Shown here piece after piece: positions 14,776 through 16,709 of a DNA stretch of 16,709 nt. Under the pieces are notes generated by a model. It was not told where the DNA came from. It ran no database searches and saw nothing but the letters and a program-made list of their open reading frames with translations. A program made the translations under genes and the position numbers. Source of the stretch: JAGDXZ01 sp049965975 (lineage in GTDB: Archaea > Micrarchaeota > Micrarchaeia > Micrarchaeales > CABMGC01); the NCBI GenBank assembly GCA_049965975.1, contig JBMFVN010000011.1, positions 1 through 16,709 of the forward strand. The letters run 5' to 3'. The first letter of the stretch is position 1. Every line of letters starts with the position of its first letter.

Positions 14776-15279
14776 TCACAGCTTATAAGCCAGCTCCTTC
14801 CTCGCCTTTTCCATTACCCTGTAGGCTTTTTTGTGGGTCCCGCCTTCGAGCAAGATGTTTATTGCAGAATATGCTACGTTGAGCTGGTCAAGCGTTCCTA
14901 TGCCGCTTATAGTATTGCCATACAGCGATATCTCTGCCCCGCTCACTGCTTCTATGTATCTTTTAGTTTTTCCCTTCTCACCTATTACCCTTGCCTTCAT
15001 TCGCTTTATCTGCTTCTCGTTCTTGAAAAGCTCTTTGAGGTTTATTGACTTGAAGAAGCAATCTTCTGAAAGGAGCTTGAAGGCGGTGTTTATGTCGAAG
15101 CCGCGGCCGAATGCTTCAAGCACGCTATAGCTCATATACTCTGCGTATGCATCGCCGTCTATCACTAGCTCATTCTTGTCCTTGAGCTCTATCCTGCAAG
15201 CTAGCCTTTTGCTTAACTGCTTCAAAAGCTCGCCGTTCAGAAGCTTTGCTCTGGCTTCTGGTATTAAAAGCTGACGCAT
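14776..15279 (-). CDS. KH-domain protein related to Dim2/Pno1/Krr1, probable ribosome biogenesis factor
   Basis: The 167-residue protein has two KH-like halves. The first (about 1-60: QLLIPEARAKLLNGELLKQLSKRLACRIELKDKNELVIDGD) has lost the GxxG loop. The second has RMKARVIGEKGKTKRYIEAVSGAEISLYGNTISGIG with an intact GEKG (100-103). This degenerate-plus-intact KH pair, with the linker segment FDINTAFKLL, is the arrangement of archaeal Dim2 and eukaryotic Pno1/Krr1, which bind 16S/18S pre-rRNA near its 3' end and assist small-subunit maturation. I prefer ATG 15279, with GTTGA 6 nt upstream; an in-frame TTG at 15285 has that element touching it. The stop codon is 9 nt before top6B, so the two form an operon behind a TATA box at about 15330. 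Confidence 0.88.
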   Translation of the reverse strand: MRQLLIPEARAKLLNGELLKQLSKRLACRIELKDKNELVIDGDAYAEYMSYSVLEAFGRGFDINTAFKLLSEDCFFKSINLKELFKNEKQIKRMKARVIGEKGKTKRYIEAVSGAEISLYGNTISGIGTLDQLNVAYSAINILLEGGTHKKAYRVMEKARKELAYKL

Positions 15280-15320
15280 TTTCAATCAACTTGACTGCTG
15301 GTCTAGAAAGATATGTTGCT

Positions 15321-15335
15321 AAAATTATTTATAAG
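15321..15335 (-). promoter_or_regulatory. TATA-like box of the KH-protein/top6B operon
   Basis: The minus strand reads CTTATAAATAATTTT, centred about 50 nt before ATG 15279. This predicts a transcript start near 15304 and a leader of about 25 nt. It lies in the short gap after the stop of the upstream gene on the same strand, so the operon can have its own promoter. Confidence 0.55.
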
Positions 15336-15351
15336 TTAGCTCCTGATATAC

Positions 15352-16020
15352 TCAACGCTTTGCGTCTTTTAGCATATGCTCTGACCAATACGTGCCTGCT
15401 GTCGCATCTGCATATGACTCTGCCATTCTCAAGAACATATCTATCTTTGATTCAAGCGAATGATCTGTTAAGTGCAATTGCTCTAAAGAAGACAAATAGC
15501 CTGCGCACTGGCGGTAAACTAGTGAAAGAAGCAATTCCTTGTCGCCGTTTGTGCGCCTAGCATCAGGAAATTCATTCATTGCAGACTCCATGCTTTCTAC
15601 AGAATTTATGCCTCTGGTAGTTTGAAATGCAAATTCCTTGCCTATTATGAAAATGTGATCTTCGGTGAACACGAAGTCTACGGGTCTGCCAGACTTTGTT
15701 ATAACGTCGGCAAACAGAAGCGATGAACCGAAGCAAGAAAACCTGTGCGAAATAACTGAGAGTGAGAGAAGCAGCTCGTCAGAAGGCTCAAACAACATTT
15801 GGTTGTAGAAAAGGCTTGAAAGCTTCTCGTAAAGGCTCCTCTCTGAAATGTTGAAATCTTTTATTCCTTGTGTAAGTTTGGCAGCAAGCTCAGAATAATT
15901 GGCAAGAACCTCTTTTCTTTTTTCAGCATCGAAACCTAGAGCAAGTGACTCTATTTCAAGTATGTTTTTTATGGGCACGCTCCTAAAGAAATTCTCTCTG
16001 CGGATTTCTTTTTGCACCAT
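15352..16020 (-). CDS. Protein of unknown function with possible transglutaminase-like Cys-His core
   Basis: I do not recognise a named family for this 222-residue soluble protein. The N-terminal part (1-90) is helical and charged. The centre reads HRFSCFGSSLLFADVITKSGRPVDFVFTEDHIFIIGKEFAFQTT (about 92-135). There a cysteine (C96) starts a helix with small residues, followed by G-x-P-V, then a D-H (H122) strand and another strand. That order of Cys-helix, G-x-P strand, His strand, strand resembles the core of transglutaminase-like cysteine proteases, but the usual third Asp is not obvious (Q133 follows instead). The C-terminal third is again helical. No signal peptide or membrane segment is seen. 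ATG 16020 has AATGA four nucleotides upstream. It lies between the KH/top6B operon and a divergent regulator-like gene, with promoters on both sides. Confidence 0.75.
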   Translation of the reverse strand: MVQKEIRRENFFRSVPIKNILEIESLALGFDAEKRKEVLANYSELAAKLTQGIKDFNISERSLYEKLSSLFYNQMLFEPSDELLLSLSVISHRFSCFGSSLLFADVITKSGRPVDFVFTEDHIFIIGKEFAFQTTRGINSVESMESAMNEFPDARRTNGDKELLLSLVYRQCAGYLSSLEQLHLTDHSLESKIDMFLRMAESYADATAGTYWSEHMLKDAKR

Positions 16021-16048
16021 AGAGTCATTTCAATTTACTCCAAACTGG

Positions 16049-16062
16049 TGTATATTATTTAC
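16049..16062 (-). promoter_or_regulatory. TATA-like box of the unknown Cys-His protein gene
   Basis: The minus strand contains GTAAATAATATACA centred about 36 nt before ATG 16020, predicting a transcript start near 16030 and a leader of about 10 nt that holds AATGA. Confidence 0.4.
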
Positions 16063-16080
16063 CTTGAAATCTGCATAAGC

Positions 16081-16088
16081 TTTAAATA
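16081..16088 (+). promoter_or_regulatory. TATA box of the winged-helix gene
   Basis: TTTAAATA is a good archaeal TATA element. Its centre is about 22-27 nt before the first repeat ATG at 16107, so transcription should begin at about 16107-16111, on the first copy of the 11-nt repeat. Confidence 0.55.
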
Positions 16089-16106
16089 TCTTTACTTGCT
16101 ATAAAC

Positions 16107-16131
16107 ATGATTGTTTCATGATTGTTTCATG
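16107..16131 (+). repeat. Tandem 11-nt repeat with overlapping start/stop codons in the leader
   Basis: ATGATTGTTTC occurs twice in tandem (16107-16117, 16118-16128) and is followed by a third ATGA. Each unit can be read as the four-codon ORF ATG ATT GTT TCA ending in TGA, and each stop overlaps the next ATG as ATGA. The units also create nested inverted repeats CATGA-N5-TCATG, and the last junction is the palindrome TTTCATGAAA (16125-16134). They lie at the predicted transcription start. Confidence 0.85.
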
Positions 16132-16155
16132 AAACTGTTGGGAAAGAATCATGAA

Positions 16156-16162
16156 GGAGGTG
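16156..16162 (+). promoter_or_regulatory. Strong ribosome binding site deciding the winged-helix gene start
   Basis: GGAGGTG is complementary to the archaeal 16S rRNA 3' end (CACCTCC) and lies 5 nt before GTG 16168. It favours this start over the upstream in-frame ATG at 16129, inside whose reading frame the site would otherwise be buried. Confidence 0.75.
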
Positions 16163-16167
16163 TGATT

Positions 16168-16653
16168 GTGACTGATGTTGAACAAATTTCAAAAGAATTG
16201 CAAGAGCTTAAAGAAAAGCTTGATGCTATTTATGCCAAAAACTCTGGCCAATTGCAAAATGCAGACCTTGCAGCTTTGATAAAATACCTAGTAGATGAAA
16301 GGGAAAAGACAAACAGGGAGCTGCAAGCTGTTACAGAGCAGGTTAGAAAGCTAGAGGAAATAGTGGCCAGTGAGCCAGAGCCAGCAACCGTTGAAGAACA
16401 GGAAATTGCAAAAGCCGAAGAGATTCCGCTTAGCAGCGTTGACACGAAAGTCATAGAATTTGTGCAGACAAGGGGCATGGCTTCTGCTGCCGAGCTCCAG
16501 GAGTTCATGCACTACAAGGGCAAGAACGCTGCTTCGGCAAGGCTTAATCTTTTGTACAAAAGAGGAATCTTGGACAGATTCCAAATGGGTCACAAGGTTT
16601 ACTATAGATATGCTGGCAAGGCGAACCAAATACTAATCACACCTCCACAGTAA
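16168..16653 (+). CDS. Coiled-coil plus C-terminal winged-helix protein, putative DNA-binding regulator
   Basis: The 161-residue protein has a charged heptad-like N-terminal helix (about 1-68: ISKELQELKEKLDAIY, YLVDEREKTNRELQAVTEQVRKLEEIV). An acidic Pro/Glu linker (69-88) follows, then a winged-helix fold (about 90-150: VDTKVIEFVQTRGMASAAELQEFMHYKGKNAASARLNLLYKRGILDRFQMGHKVYYRY). The last part, helix-turn-helix then a GHKVYYRY wing, resembles MarR/ArsR-like DNA-binding domains. The coiled coil suggests a dimer. No ligand domain is visible, and it may be a transcription factor or chromosome-associated protein. The start is GTG 16168: GGAGGTG (16156-16162) is the best ribosome site in the window and GGTGT lies four nucleotides upstream. 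In-frame ATG 16129 and TTG 16111 would add residues that lack such support. It is divergent from the unknown gene at 15352. Confidence 0.82.
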   Translation: MTDVEQISKELQELKEKLDAIYAKNSGQLQNADLAALIKYLVDEREKTNRELQAVTEQVRKLEEIVASEPEPATVEEQEIAKAEEIPLSSVDTKVIEFVQTRGMASAAELQEFMHYKGKNAASARLNLLYKRGILDRFQMGHKVYYRYAGKANQILITPPQ

Positions 16654-16660
16654 AGAGCGT

Positions 16661-16699
16661 AGGCCTGCTTCTCCCCCAAGCAGGCCTTTCTATTTTTCT
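16661..16699 (+). terminator. Intrinsic-terminator-like hairpin after the winged-helix gene
   Basis: AGGCCTGCTT (16661-16670) and AAGCAGGCCT (16678-16687) form a perfect 10-bp stem around the 7-nt loop CTCCCCC, followed by TTCTATTTTTCTGG. It begins 7 nt after the stop codon. The GC-rich stem with a T-tract has the form of a bacterial intrinsic terminator. Confidence 0.75.
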
Positions 16700-16709
16700 G
16701 GCACAATTG

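Noticed and set aside
1..16709. CRISPR arrays, tRNA/rRNA genes, insertion sequences or phage genes
   Set aside because: No regularly spaced repeats, cloverleaf-like sequence, transposase or integrase motifs were seen. All gaps are short and look promoter-like.

Overview
This is a compact archaeal segment. It encodes archaeal-type proteasome beta subunits, the archaeal KH/beta-CASP ribonuclease aCPSF1 (FttA), FEN1, MBF1, the B subunit of DNA topoisomerase VI, a TRAM protein and a Dim2/Pno1-like KH protein. Promoters have archaeal TATA elements, ribosome sites are GGTGA-like, GTG and TTG starts occur, and intergenic gaps are 1 to about 150 nt. Topoisomerase VI argues against most Thaumarchaeota and Thermoplasmata. 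The overall style fits a euryarchaeal or DPANN (for example Micrarchaeota-like) genome, but lineage cannot be fixed from this window. No tRNA, rRNA, CRISPR array, integrase or transposase was seen, and no gene-free stretch exceeds 300 nt.

Region 1 (1-6134) is for envelope glycan assembly. A minus-strand operon starts near 3836 and encodes two paralogous MOP-superfamily lipid-glycan flippases and a DPM1-like family 2 glycosyltransferase that runs off the left edge. A divergent plus-strand gene encodes a large multi-spanning membrane protein (GT-C-like) whose C-terminal outer domain is unusually rich in N-glycosylation sequons.

Region 2 (6175-9945, plus strand) is an RNA/protein quality-control cluster: TRAM protein, two tandem proteasome beta subunits, and aCPSF1, the archaeal transcription-termination nuclease. 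aCPSF1 converges on fen with a 9-nt gap. A good intrinsic-terminator-like hairpin with a T-tract for the plus strand lies inside the C-terminal codons of fen.

Region 3 (9955-13035): a minus-strand mbf1-fen pair (1-nt gap) diverges from a membrane site-2 protease.

Region 4 (13090-16709): a minus-strand pair encodes a Dim2/Pno1-like KH protein and topoisomerase VI subunit B, without top6A beside it. Next comes a minus-strand protein of unknown function with a possible transglutaminase-like core. A divergent plus-strand gene encodes a coiled-coil/winged-helix protein whose leader carries an 11-nt tandem repeat and which ends in a clear hairpin terminator.

Most starts obey one rule, a GGTGA-like element exactly four nucleotides before the initiation codon. 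I used this rule to choose between alternative starts. I see no wholly new multi-gene system. The best leads are the terminator buried in fen, the repeat/mini-ORF leader of the winged-helix gene, the divergent second proteasome beta subunit, the sequon-rich membrane protein and the unknown Cys-His protein.
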